This document shows positions 41,551-49,574 of a stretch of DNA of 52,195 bases, one piece after another. The position numbers and the translations under genes are program-made. Under the pieces are notes generated by a model. The model saw only the letters and a list, made by a program, of their open reading frames with translations, was not told the origin of the DNA and made no database searches. The stretch is from an uncultured Bryobacteraceae bacterium (GTDB lineage: Bacteria; Acidobacteriota; Terriglobia; Bryobacterales; Bryobacteraceae), in NCBI GenBank assembly GCA_955652915.1, contig CATPCJ010000280.1, positions 1 to 52,195 on the forward strand. Direction: 5' to 3'. The stretch's first letter is position 1. Each line of letters begins with the position of its first letter.

Positions 41551-42801
41551 TCAAGGTTGATCGATCGCTGGCCCGAACCCCAGCTTGCGGCCCAGCTTGA
41601 GCCATCGCGAGCGGCGAATGAGACCGAGTTGCCTCTCTAATTCCTCACGCTGGGCTTCCGAGTGCTGGGCCCAAAGGGTTCGCTCTTCGACTGTCGCTTC
41701 CGCGGCAGACAGCAATCGCACACACTCGGTTAATTCACGCGATTTCTCGTCGAGTTCCCTGGTGAGGTGAGCTTCGGTTGAAAAGGCCCATTCGGTCTTC
41801 GCCAGATTTTCCGCCTCGAGCTCCGTAACCTTGGCCTCGTAGCCGGCTACCGCGGAACTCGCGGCGTCGTGCTCGGCGGCGAGTTCGCGCTGCAACTGGA
41901 CCACGCGCGGCCTGAGGGTTTCGATTTCGCGATTGAGTTCTTCGCCCCACCGATTGCGCGCTTCCACTTCCTCCTTCTGCCGGCGGTAAAGGTCCAGCAA
42001 AGAATCGCGCTCGGCCTGCGTTTCGGCGAACCACTTCTTGCTGAGGGCCAATTGATTCTCGAGAAGTTGAACGTGTTGCTCGCGCTCGCGCAGCAGATTA
42101 GCGGCTTTCGGAACGTAGACGAACGATCGCAAGCCGGGCAGCGCTTGGAACGCGCAAATGCCGATGAGGAAATGGGCGTCCGCCGCATTTCCGCCGCCTC
42201 CATCGACGCGCGCCTCCGCCGGCCAGAATGTATTTGCCGGATGAAACGCGAACGATTCCACGCGGTTCTGCAGCAGCAATTGTACCTGGGGAAAACAGCG
42301 TCGCAGTTCGCTTTGGAATTCCTCAGGCTCAAACTCATGCTCGTGAAAGGGGTTGGGGCCGGTTTGAGCGCGCGATTCCTCGTAATACGTTTTGTTGGGG
42401 GAAGAGACAATGAACACGCCTTGCGGAGATAGAACGCGCGCGCACTCGTCCAGGAATTGGCGGTACTCCGCGAGGTGTTCGATCACCTCAAAGGCAACAA
42501 CGAGTTCGAAACTCTGAGCCTCGAACGGCATGGCCGTGCACGATCCCAGTTCGAAGCTCAAATTCGGAAGCGGATAATTTGCGCGCGCGTATTCCACGGC
42601 ATCACGGTCGATTTCCAACCCAACAACTGAAGCGGCGGACTGCGATAATTCGGCCGCGCCGTAGCCGGCGCCCGACCCCGCATCCAATACTCGACGTCCC
42701 TCCGCAAAGCGGCGCGCGAAGGCGTAACGTGCGACGTGCTCGCTCCACAGATCGTCATTCACTAGTCCGCGAATTACCCGCTCGCCGGTAAACTCAACCA
42801 A
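41551..42801 (-). CDS. SAM-dependent methyltransferase with C-terminal coiled coil
   Basis: A 416-residue protein. The class I methyltransferase fold shows the SAM loop VLDAGSGAGYGAAEL (near residue 40), LEIDRDAVEYA and FELVVAFEVIEHL. From about 225 to 400 there is a long charged coiled coil (for example EREQHVQLLENQLALSKKWF). This resembles O-antigen chain-terminating enzymes of the WbdD kind, in which a coiled coil sets chain length together with Wzt. The start TTG 42801 has GGAG seven bases upstream and gives MVEFTGERVIRG. The TTG at 42831 has none. It overlaps the wzt stop by 8 bp. Confidence 0.82.
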   Translation of the reverse strand: MVEFTGERVIRGLVNDDLWSEHVARYAFARRFAEGRRVLDAGSGAGYGAAELSQSAASVVGLEIDRDAVEYARANYPLPNLSFELGSCTAMPFEAQSFELVVAFEVIEHLAEYRQFLDECARVLSPQGVFIVSSPNKTYYEESRAQTGPNPFHEHEFEPEEFQSELRRCFPQVQLLLQNRVESFAFHPANTFWPAEARVDGGGGNAADAHFLIGICAFQALPGLRSFVYVPKAANLLREREQHVQLLENQLALSKKWFAETQAERDSLLDLYRRQKEEVEARNRWGEELNREIETLRPRVVQLQRELAAEHDAASSAVAGYEAKVTELEAENLAKTEWAFSTEAHLTRELDEKSRELTECVRLLSAAEATVEERTLWAQHSEAQREELERQLGLIRRSRWLKLGRKLGFGPAIDQP

Positions 42802-44119
42802 CTTTGGGCTCCGCGTGCGACATAGCCACAACAGACTGCGCTATGCATCGGTTTAACTCCACGCGGCAAGGCAGGCGGAGGTGCCCGTAGATTTCTCCAT
42901 CGGCCGGACTCATCTGTAGAACGACGGCGTTGTCGATCCAATCGCAGGTGGTGTAGCCGTGCAGCGTGCCATCGGCGATGGCTGGCGAAAAGGAGAACGA
43001 TGAAGGATAAAGTTCGGGGAGTTGAAGATGGAAGTCCACCGTGTAGATGTCCCCGGCGGACATGGCGGGAACGTCGTAGGCTTCGCGGGCCGTATTGGTG
43101 CCGGCGAAGTCGAGTCCCATGTGGTTCCGGATCATGAATCCTACTATGGGAAGTGTAATATCCTCACCAGCGCGGACGCTGATCCGCACTATGATGGGCG
43201 ACAGCGGTTCCAACAGGTGAAGCGGTTGCCCCGCCAGATCGAGAATCGCGATGCCGATCACTTGAGCCCGTCCATCCCCGAAGCGATGGTCGATATTCGG
43301 AATGGTCTCCACGATTTCTGGCGCCCTTACCGGACCTTGCGAAGGCTGCGCGTTGCGATGCGCGGTGCTGAGGTAGGCTGTGTCCTTCTCGAACATGGCA
43401 GCCAGGAATTTCGTCACCACTCGATCGGTATTGCCGATGTCCTTCATGTGCCCCGACTCGAGCCACATGGCGCGGTCGCCAAGGGATTTCACCTCGCCCA
43501 TCGCGTGCGAAACGAAAAGAATGGTGACGCCCTTTTCGCGCAGCTCGTGTACTTTGCGCATGCAGCGCTGATGGAAGTAAATGTCGCCCACGGCCAGAGC
43601 TTCATCGACCAGCAAAATTTCGGGGTCAACATGGATGGCGACGGCAAAGGCCAGACGCACCGCCATGCCGCTCGAATAAGTTTTCACGGGCTGATCGATG
43701 AAGTCGCCGATTTCCGCGAAGCCTTCGATATCTTTAAACTTTCGGTCTATCTCGGAACGTGTGAGTCCTAATATGGCGGCGTTGACGTAAACGTTGTCGC
43801 GTCCGGTAAATTCCGGATTGAATCCAGCTCCGAGCTCGAGCAGGGCAGCCACTCGGCCATGCACCGTGACGTCACCTTGCGTGGGATGCAAAATGCCGGC
43901 GACCATCTGCAACAGTGTGCTCTTGCCGGACCCATTCTCGCCGATGACGCAGAAAGTCTCGCCCGCGTAAATTTGGAAGTTGATGTCACATAGCGCCCAG
44001 AAATCGCGATGGAACGAAATACGGTTTAGGGAGGCCAGTTCCTTCAAGCGCGCGCTTGGCGACGAGTAAATAGGATAACTCTTGGAGACGCCTCGGAACT
44101 CTACAACCGGCTGGGACAC
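42794..44119 (-). CDS. wzt: ABC transporter ATPase for polysaccharide export (Wzt-type)
   Basis: A 441-residue protein. The ATPase half has Walker A GENGSGKSTLLQ (near residue 63), the Wzt-type signature KTYSSGMAVRLAFAVA and Walker B ILLVDEALAVGD. The C-terminal half from about 255 is a beta-sandwich typical of Wzt_C (IVRISVRAGEDITLPIVGFM, YTVDFHLQLPELYPSSFSFS), which recognises the modified end of the polysaccharide. The start is GTG 44119 (SQPVVEFRGVSKSYPIY). A GTG at 44287 would add 56 atypical residues, and a good promoter ends right at 44119. The membrane partner Wzm is not beside it. A coiled-coil methyltransferase directly downstream suggests a chain-capping export system. Confidence 0.86.
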   Translation of the reverse strand: MSQPVVEFRGVSKSYPIYSSPSARLKELASLNRISFHRDFWALCDINFQIYAGETFCVIGENGSGKSTLLQMVAGILHPTQGDVTVHGRVAALLELGAGFNPEFTGRDNVYVNAAILGLTRSEIDRKFKDIEGFAEIGDFIDQPVKTYSSGMAVRLAFAVAIHVDPEILLVDEALAVGDIYFHQRCMRKVHELREKGVTILFVSHAMGEVKSLGDRAMWLESGHMKDIGNTDRVVTKFLAAMFEKDTAYLSTAHRNAQPSQGPVRAPEIVETIPNIDHRFGDGRAQVIGIAILDLAGQPLHLLEPLSPIIVRISVRAGEDITLPIVGFMIRNHMGLDFAGTNTAREAYDVPAMSAGDIYTVDFHLQLPELYPSSFSFSPAIADGTLHGYTTCDWIDNAVVLQMSPADGEIYGHLRLPCRVELNRCIAQSVVAMSHAEPKVG

Positions 44120-44126
44120 TAACTCG

Positions 44127-44155
44127 AATCTACTGGAGGGGAAAAGTACTGTCAA
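44127..44155 (-). promoter_or_regulatory. Candidate wzt promoter (leaderless)
   Basis: On the minus strand, perfect TTGACA (44155-44150), a 17-base spacer and TAGATT (44132-44127). A start about seven bases later would fall at the GTG start (44119), giving a leaderless message. Confidence 0.5.
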
Positions 44156-44405
44156 ATCAGGAATGGGAAATTCAGGACGACCGCCGACCCCCGCTATGCC
44201 ACCCTCGGCAATTTGAGATGCGGTGTAGGCACCGCCTAGCCGGTGAGTGCTGTTTTTCTCACCCTGCGTTATCCGCTTCGGGAACACAAGTCGAGGAAGC
44301 CGGTAGTCGCCCTGAGAGGTAATCGTTGTCGATGTCTATAGAACCTCCTACTTTAACGACTTCATCTGGCTGAGATCCTGTGTGAGCGATCCCAACTCTA
44401 GTATT

Positions 44406-44434
44406 AAGATAACCTAATCTCGGCCTAATGTCAA
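44406..44434 (-). promoter_or_regulatory. Second candidate promoter upstream of wzt
   Basis: On the minus strand, perfect TTGACA (44434-44429), a 17-base spacer and TATCTT (44411-44406). It would leave a leader of about 280 bases before the GTG at 44119; I see no gene in that leader. The gap 44120-44506 otherwise holds only the promoters listed here. Confidence 0.5.
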
Positions 44435-44460
44435 GCTTTTTAATGATTTAGAGTTGCTGG

Positions 44461-44490
44461 TTGACAGCGGCCCGAGGGTCCGCATACCCT
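44461..44490 (+). promoter_or_regulatory. tRNA-Met promoter
   Basis: Perfect TTGACA (44461-44466), an 18-base spacer and TACCCT (44485-44490). Transcription would start near 44497, ten bases before the mature tRNA end. The spacer carries a G/C-rich discriminator-like region. Confidence 0.6.
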
Positions 44491-44506
44491 TGAGAAGAAG
44501 CACTTT

Positions 44507-44583
44507 GCCGGCGTAGCTCAGGTGGTTAGAGCGACGGTCTCATAATCCGTAGGTCGCAGGTTCGAGTCCTGCCGCCGGCACCA
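44507..44583 (+). tRNA. tRNA-Met (CAT)
   Basis: A 77-base tRNA with encoded CCA. The acceptor stem GCCGGCG/CGCCGGC is perfect, the D-arm (GCTC/GAGC) is normal, the anticodon loop is CTCATAA and the T-arm is GCAGG-TTCGAGT-CCTGC. The first base pair is G:C, so it is not an initiator tRNA. It is an elongator Met, or less likely the lysidine-modified Ile tRNA, which also has CAT. The CCA end abuts the parB stop on the opposite strand with no spacer. Confidence 0.95.
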
Positions 44584-45495
44584 TCACTCACTCTTGGAAG
44601 TGGATAAGATCAACTCGTACACTCGCTGTAAGTCTTCCTGCGAGTAGTATTCAATCTCGATGCGGCCGCGTTGATCCGTCTTTTCGACGATTCGGACGCG
44701 TGTACCAAGAATGCCTTCCAGTTCCTTCACGGCGGCTTTGATATTCGGGTCTTCCAGCGGATTGTCGGACGGCTCTCTGGGTTCGTTTATCTTCTTGACG
44801 AGGCGCTCCACCTGGCGAACGGAATAGCCTTGTGCCGATGCCTTCTCGGCAAGTTGGGTTTGCAGCTCGGGAGTGGCGAGACCAAGGATCGCCCGCGCAT
44901 GTCCCATGGAGAGGCGACGCTCGGCCAAGAGCAATTGAACATCGCCGGGAAGGCGCAACAGGCGGATCAAATTGGTGATCGTAGTGCGATCCTTACCGGT
45001 GCGATTGGCGATTTCTTCGTGGCTTAGATGCATCTCCCGGGCGAGCCGCTCGAGAGCCTGAGCGGTCTCGATGGGATTGAGATCCTCGCGCTGGATGTTC
45101 TCAACCAGGGCGATCTCTAAGAGGCGATCGTCGGCGTAGTCCTGAACGATTGCCGGGACGTCGGATAATCCGGCGAGCTGGGCAGCCCTCAGCCGCCGTT
45201 CACCGGCAATCAACTCATAGTGATCACCCTTGGCTCGAACAATCAGCGGCTGTATGATGCCGTTCGCTTGGATAGAGTTTGCGAGCTCCTGCAAGCGCGA
45301 TGCGTCGAAGACGTTGCGAGGCTGCAGTGGGTTGGGTTCGATTTGAGCAATTGGGATCTTTCCCACTGTATGGCGGTGGGACTCCACCGGTTGAGCGGGG
45401 ATCTCGGTGGTCGGCTGAGGTGCGGTCCGAGCTGGAAGAAGGGCAGATAACCCCCTACCCAAGGCTTTGCGTTGCTTGTCCGGCGCTTTGTTCAT
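44584..45495 (-). CDS. parB: Chromosome-partitioning protein ParB (Spo0J)
   Basis: A 303-residue ParB. The N-terminal basic start ALGRGLSALLP leads to IPIAQIEPNPLQPRNVF, then the CTPase/ParB box (LIVRAKGDHYELIAGERRLR, near residue 90). The helix-turn-helix that reads parS is SHEEIANRTGKDRTTITNLI, and the C-terminal dimer region has KELEGILGTRVRIVEK. The start ATG 45495 has AAGGAGAT eight bases upstream; an ATG 20 codons earlier has none. The gene overlaps parA by 41 bp. Two parS sites lie upstream at the parA/rsmG junction. Confidence 0.95.
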   Translation of the reverse strand: MNKAPDKQRKALGRGLSALLPARTAPQPTTEIPAQPVESHRHTVGKIPIAQIEPNPLQPRNVFDASRLQELANSIQANGIIQPLIVRAKGDHYELIAGERRLRAAQLAGLSDVPAIVQDYADDRLLEIALVENIQREDLNPIETAQALERLAREMHLSHEEIANRTGKDRTTITNLIRLLRLPGDVQLLLAERRLSMGHARAILGLATPELQTQLAEKASAQGYSVRQVERLVKKINEPREPSDNPLEDPNIKAAVKELEGILGTRVRIVEKTDQRGRIEIEYYSQEDLQRVYELILSTSKSE

Positions 45496-46249
45496 GGGCC
45501 AGGATCTCCTTTGCCAGTTGAATGTAGCTCTCGGCGCCGCGCGAGCGCAGATCATAAGAAAGAATAGGCTTGCCGAAGCTGGGTGCCTCGGCGAGGCGGA
45601 TACTACGCGGAATTACCGTGCGAAAGACGCCTTGCTGAAAGAATTCCCGCAGATCCTGCTCCACCTGGCGGGTAAGGTTCATTCTTTCGTCGTACATGGT
45701 AAGCAGGACGCCTTCCATCTGGATGGTGCTACCGAAGGACTCGCGGACACGTTCAATTGTGTCGAGGAGTTGGGAAACTCCTTCCAGGGCGAAAAACTCG
45801 CATTGGATTGGGATAAGAATGGAATCCGCGGCAACCATCGCATTTAGCGTGAGAAGATCCAGGGCAGGTGGGCAGTCGATGATGATGAACTGGTAGCGAT
45901 TGCGGACAGGTGCGATTTTTTCGCGGAGCGTGGATTCGCGGTGGTCGTGGTCCACTAGCTCAAGGTTGATTGCTACCAGATTCTTGTCGGAGGGTAGAAT
46001 ATCCAGGCCCTCGAATTCAGTCTTAATAATGGCTTCTTCTATATCTTGTTCATCCAGAAGGACTTGATATAGCGTTGGCTTACCGGTCCCCTTGGTAATT
46101 CCTACTCCCGTAGTAGCATTGCCCTGGGGATCGCAGTCGATCAGGAGGACTCGCAGGTCGTTTGCAGCTAGGGATGCGCCAAGATTTATGGCGGTCGTAG
46201 TCTTCCCTACCCCGCCCTTTTGATTTGCTACCGCTATAACTTTACCCAA
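45455..46249 (-). CDS. parA: Chromosome-partitioning ATPase ParA (Soj)
   Basis: A 264-residue deviant Walker ATPase that moves ParB-bound origin DNA. Walker A is VANQKGGVGKTTTAINLG (near residue 6-23), Walker A' is LIDCDPQGNATTG and Walker B region is FIIIDCPPALDLLT. The start TTG 46249 (LGKVIAVANQKGG) has GGAG five bases upstream and matches relatives. ATG 46297 would add MVFHVKHVPRE-type residues encoded by the parS sites and has no ribosome site. It overlaps parB by 41 bp and follows rsmG closely. Confidence 0.94.
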   Translation of the reverse strand: MGKVIAVANQKGGVGKTTTAINLGASLAANDLRVLLIDCDPQGNATTGVGITKGTGKPTLYQVLLDEQDIEEAIIKTEFEGLDILPSDKNLVAINLELVDHDHRESTLREKIAPVRNRYQFIIIDCPPALDLLTLNAMVAADSILIPIQCEFFALEGVSQLLDTIERVRESFGSTIQMEGVLLTMYDERMNLTRQVEQDLREFFQQGVFRTVIPRSIRLAEAPSFGKPILSYDLRSRGAESYIQLAKEILAHEQSAGQATQSLG

Positions 46250-46261
46250 ATTAGCTCCGTA

Positions 46262-46277
46262 TGTTTCACGTGGAACG
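46262..46277. promoter_or_regulatory. parS site 1 (two mismatches)
   Basis: TGTTTCACGTGGAACG differs from the palindromic parS consensus TGTTTCACGTGAAACA at two positions. The reverse complement resembles the TGTTCCACGTGAAACA variant. It abuts parS site 2. Confidence 0.75.
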
Positions 46278-46886
46278 TGTTTCACGTGAAACACCATAAA
46301 CGCATAGTCTGCGATCTCCCCAAGGTAACCGAATCGGCTCGGCCCACGCAATCGTTGGGTTCGTTTTGACCATTTGCCAATCGTTTTCGCCTAACATGAG
46401 TCCGATTCGAGGTGCCAACTGCGGGACGGTCATCAATACTTCCTTTGGATCTACTGCACGGGAAACAAGCCAGTCGAACGCGTCTTTGACGTCCTCCGCC
46501 CGATCCGGCAAGACTCGAACGTTGCTCAATGCTCGAGTTGCCTCCCGCAAGAAAACCGCCTTCCGCTGGTGAGATTCTATCAGATCGACAGTCCACTCCG
46601 GCCGCAGAATGGCCATCGGAACGCCCGGAAACCCCGCTCCTGAGCCTAGATCCGCGATCTTTGCTTTCTCTGTGACCGCGAGATTCGCTCCGAAAAAGAG
46701 CGATTCGCAATAGTGACGAATTACGGCTTCAGGTCCAGTAGGTATCGACGTCAGGTTGATTTTCCGATTCCACCTCTGAAGAAGCTCGTAGTGTCCGTGA
46801 AGTTGCGCGATCTGAGAATCGGACAGATCAACGCGACCTTGTAGCTCCCGCTTTAGCAGGTCCGCGAACCACGCCGCGACCGGCAT
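46266..46886 (-). CDS. rsmG: 16S rRNA (guanine-527-N7)-methyltransferase RsmG
   Basis: A 206-residue SAM methyltransferase (GidB). WNRKINLTSIPTGPEAVIRH near residue 40 and the SAM loop IADLGSGAGFPGVPMAILRP near 70 are diagnostic. VDLIESHQRKAVFLREA follows. It modifies G527 in 16S rRNA. The last codons (VSRETRST) are encoded by the two parS sites, so the gene end and the centromere-like sequence share bases. It starts 3 bp after mnmG, in the classical mnmG-rsmG-parA-parB order. Confidence 0.95.
   Translation of the reverse strand: MPVAAWFADLLKRELQGRVDLSDSQIAQLHGHYELLQRWNRKINLTSIPTGPEAVIRHYCESLFFGANLAVTEKAKIADLGSGAGFPGVPMAILRPEWTVDLIESHQRKAVFLREATRALSNVRVLPDRAEDVKDAFDWLVSRAVDPKEVLMTVPQLAPRIGLMLGENDWQMVKTNPTIAWAEPIRLPWGDRRLCVYGVSRETRST
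46278..46293. promoter_or_regulatory. parS site 2 (perfect)
   Basis: TGTTTCACGTGAAACA is a perfect 16-bp parS palindrome, the ParB loading site. It lies inside the 3' end of rsmG, just upstream of parA. Confidence 0.95.
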
Positions 46887-46889
46887 TCC

Positions 46890-48755
46890 TCAGACCCGAA
46901 CACCCAGACTCAGATAAACATCGAGTACCGCTATCGCCGCAGGTGTGACACCCGGGATGCGGCCAGCTTGCCCAAGTGTCTCCGGACGAACACGATCCAG
47001 CTTTTGCTTCACTTCCGTTGACAGGCCCGGAATATCGGAAAACTCGAACTCCGGAGGGATACGTCTACGCTCCGAGTCCTTCAAGCGATCGATCTGGCGC
47101 TCTTGCTGCGCGATGTAGCCGGCGTACTTTGCCTCCGTTTCAACGGTCGTAGCAACGCCATGCAGCAGCTCTTCACCGATACTCTGGCGAATCCACGAGT
47201 ATAAATTTGTAATCTTCGCTTCCGGACGCCGCAGCCACTGCAGCAGAGTCGGCCGATCATCCCCTGCCAGCTCGAGCGCCGGGAATACGGCCGGATCCGT
47301 TCGCGTCGTGCCGAGCAAACTCGTCAGCAGTTGCTTCTGCGCTTGCTTGCGTTGATATACCGCCCAACGCTGATCATCCACCAGGCCGACTTTACGGCCT
47401 AGGGGTGTCAGTCTTTCATCGGCATTATCGATACGCAAGTGTAGCCTGAACTCCGCGCGCGAGGTAAACATGCGATACGGCTCGTCGGCTCCCTTGTTGA
47501 TCAGGTCATCAATCAGGATTCCCGTGTAGCCCTCGGTTCGCCCGACAATCATCGGTGGAAGCTTCCCTATCCGGCAGGCGGCATTTATCCCGGCCACCAA
47601 GCCTTGGCAGGCGGCTTCCTCATAACCCGATGTTCCGTTGATCTGACCGGCCAGATAGAGACCCGCAATCGACTTCACCTCCAGGCTATGGTTCAGCTCT
47701 CGTGGATCGATCGCATCGTACTCAATCGCATATCCAGGCCGAATCATCTCGGCATTTTCCAAGCCTGGAATTGAGGCTACCATCGCTGTTTGAACATCCA
47801 CCGGCATGCTGGTCGACATGCCGTTCACGTACACTTCGTAGGTGTCCAAGCCTTCTGGCTCGAGAAACATCTGGTGCCGCGTTTTGTCTGGGAACTTCAC
47901 TACTTTATCTTCAATCGAAGGACAATAGCGAGGTCCCACGCCCTCAATCTGACCACTGTAGAGAGGCGATCTGGCGATGCTATCTCTAAGAATCTGAAGC
48001 GTTCCAGTTGAAGTGTAAGCAATATAACATTTGATCTGCTCTCGTTCTATCTTCTCCGTCAGAAAGGAGAACGGAGTCGGCACTGCGTCACCCGGCTGTG
48101 CCTCAAAACGGGACCAATCGATGGTGCGTCCATCCAGACGTGGTGGCGTGCCCGTTTTCAGGCGCGTCCACGGCAGATCCAGAGTCCGCAACTGATCCCC
48201 GAGCAAGTTCGAAGGAGCTTCGCCATTGCGGCCACAACTGTATTTCATCTCGCCGACGTGCGCCAGCCCGTTCAAGAATGTTCCAGTGGTGACGATGACG
48301 GCATCGCTCGAAACCGTCCGGCCGTCGCGCAGCAGAACGCCTGTTACGCGCCTGGGCCCCGAATCCTCAATGACCAACTGCGCTACTTCCGCCTGCAGAA
48401 TTCTAAGATTCGGCTCGGCTTCCAGCACTTCGCGCATTCGAATGCGATATTGCTTCTTGTCGCACTGCGCTCGCGGCGACCACACGGCTGGCCCGCGGCT
48501 GGTATTCAGCAGCCGAAATTGAATCCCAACGGCGTCCGTCACTTCGCCCATCACGCCGCCCAGCGCATCGATTTCCCGCACCAGGTGGCCTTTCGCGATT
48601 CCCCCGACCGCGGGATTGCAGGACATTTGCGCGATCAAATCGAGATTCATGGTGATCATCGCGGTGCGAAGACCCATGCGAGCGCAGGCCCGTGCGGCCT
48701 CGCAGCCGGCATGTCCGGCGCCTATCACGATCACGTCGTACTTCGAGGACTTCAT
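46890..48755 (-). CDS. mnmG: tRNA uridine-34 carboxymethylaminomethyl modification enzyme MnmG (GidA)
   Basis: A 621-residue FAD enzyme that, with MnmE, modifies the wobble uridine of certain tRNAs. The FAD-binding start [20 protein letters not shown] is followed by [20 protein letters not shown] (near residue 43-62), [19 protein letters not shown]-like tRNA-contact region and [20 protein letters not shown] (near 370-390). The C-terminal helical domain has [20 protein letters not shown]. Length is normal. No mnmE lies in the window. Upstream, 48756-48894 is a short non-coding stretch bordering the accessory insertion. Confidence 0.96.
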   Translation of the reverse strand: MKSSKYDVIVIGAGHAGCEAARACARMGLRTAMITMNLDLIAQMSCNPAVGGIAKGHLVREIDALGGVMGEVTDAVGIQFRLLNTSRGPAVWSPRAQCDKKQYRIRMREVLEAEPNLRILQAEVAQLVIEDSGPRRVTGVLLRDGRTVSSDAVIVTTGTFLNGLAHVGEMKYSCGRNGEAPSNLLGDQLRTLDLPWTRLKTGTPPRLDGRTIDWSRFEAQPGDAVPTPFSFLTEKIEREQIKCYIAYTSTGTLQILRDSIARSPLYSGQIEGVGPRYCPSIEDKVVKFPDKTRHQMFLEPEGLDTYEVYVNGMSTSMPVDVQTAMVASIPGLENAEMIRPGYAIEYDAIDPRELNHSLEVKSIAGLYLAGQINGTSGYEEAACQGLVAGINAACRIGKLPPMIVGRTEGYTGILIDDLINKGADEPYRMFTSRAEFRLHLRIDNADERLTPLGRKVGLVDDQRWAVYQRKQAQKQLLTSLLGTTRTDPAVFPALELAGDDRPTLLQWLRRPEAKITNLYSWIRQSIGEELLHGVATTVETEAKYAGYIAQQERQIDRLKDSERRRIPPEFEFSDIPGLSTEVKQKLDRVRPETLGQAGRIPGVTPAAIAVLDVYLSLGVRV

Positions 48756-48894
48756 GACGATTCAATTCAAGTGTGGCACACGAGGTCATCGCTGTGTTCG
48801 ATTCATGGTCGCAACTGCTTCGATAAGCTGTTCGCAGCAAGGCGCTTTAGAGACAAGGCGCAGCCTGCGGAGCCAGAAAGTGGGTTTCCACAAA

Positions 48895-49314
48895 TCAATA
48901 TGGACGCTTGGTTATTGGAGTTAAGATACTTGCGATCTCAACAAGTTTTGTTCGAAAGATAGGTTTGGTAGGACCTTCTGTCGTGATCAGAAGCCTGCAT
49001 TTCGACAAGTTGGCCGCCGAAACGTGAAGTGCGTCTAGCACCGTGATGCCATGCCTCATCGCGTCTGGGGCGCCAATTTCAAATATCCGATTGAGATCTC
49101 CATAGCACTCTGCAGACCGGAAATACTCATTGTAAAACGCTAACTCTAGACTCCTTCCTTCACGAGTCGGTTGCAGTAGTAACTCCAACTTCAGAAGCGG
49201 ACTGTACCAGAAGTCGTAATCAGGATTCTCAAGAACAGCAAGCGCAAACTCTCGCATCTTCGGTTTGCCGCGAAAGGCTGTAATGAGCACGCCGGTGTCG
49301 AGGAAGACTCGAAT
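48895..49314 (-). CDS. PIN-domain toxin (VapC-like), apparent ATT start
   Basis: A 139-residue PIN ribonuclease. The acidic triad is visible if translation starts at ATT 49314: Asp6 in RVFLDTGVLITAF, Glu44 in SPLLKLELLL and Asp94 in ITVLDALHVSAA, with Glu113 (TTEGP) near the fourth position. AGGAG lies five bases before the ATT. An in-frame TGA (the stop of the upstream gene) lies three codons before it, so no ATG, GTG or TTG is available that keeps Asp6. The next start, GTG 49290, would delete it. It lies 9 bp after the putative antitoxin gene. Confidence 0.78.
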   Translation of the reverse strand: MRVFLDTGVLITAFRGKPKMREFALAVLENPDYDFWYSPLLKLELLLQPTREGRSLELAFYNEYFRSAECYGDLNRIFEIGAPDAMRHGITVLDALHVSAANLSKCRLLITTEGPTKPIFRTKLVEIASILTPITKRPY

Positions 49315-49323
49315 GGGTTCTCC

Positions 49324-49506
49324 TCAATTAGGTCGACCGCGGACCTCTGCGATTAGCTTGTGGATCTGCTCGGTAGATAGCGTTCGTGTACCAGATGCCA
49401 ATGCCTTATCGCTCAATTCACGAAGCCGCTGACCGAGTCTTGAAACTCTCCGAGGATCTGGATTCCTTTCGTTGACATGTCCGTTTGAGCGATCAGCCTT
49501 TGGCAT
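49324..49506 (-). CDS. Putative antitoxin of the PIN module
   Basis: A 60-residue basic protein (MPKADRSNGHVNERNPDPRR, then LRELSDKALASGTRTLSTEQ). AAGGAGAT lies seven bases before the ATG. It has no family I can name, but size, charge and position 9 bp before a PIN gene are those of a type II antitoxin. The C-terminal half (EQIHKLIAEVRGRPN) would be the toxin-binding helix. Transcription probably comes from the palindromic promoter at 49522-49570. Confidence 0.65.
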   Translation of the reverse strand: MPKADRSNGHVNERNPDPRRVSRLGQRLRELSDKALASGTRTLSTEQIHKLIAEVRGRPN

Positions 49507-49521
49507 GCTCGCGATCTCCTT

Positions 49522-49570
49522 CCGTCAATTATATTTGACATTGCCGCTATATGTCAAATATAATTGACGG
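49522..49570. promoter_or_regulatory. Palindromic operator with overlapping divergent promoters
   Basis: Perfect 20-bp inverted repeat: left arm 49522-49541, right arm 49551-49570, 9-base spacer. Because of the symmetry each strand carries TTGACA and TATAAT 18 bp apart. The plus set is TTGACA 49535-49540 and TATAAT 49559-49564; the minus set is TTGACA 49557-49552 and TATAAT 49533-49528. Both transcripts start just outside the palindrome, one for the antitoxin/toxin pair and one for the HTH gene. A dimer bound here would block both. Confidence 0.88.
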
Positions 49571-49574
49571 CAAA

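Noticed and set aside
44120..44287. 56-residue N-terminal extension of Wzt
   Set aside because: Atypical residues ahead of the ATPase fold, no ribosome site at GTG 44287, and a promoter ending at 44119.
48098..48962. Plus-strand frames across mnmG
   Set aside because: Shadows of mnmG, whose motifs are clear on the minus strand.
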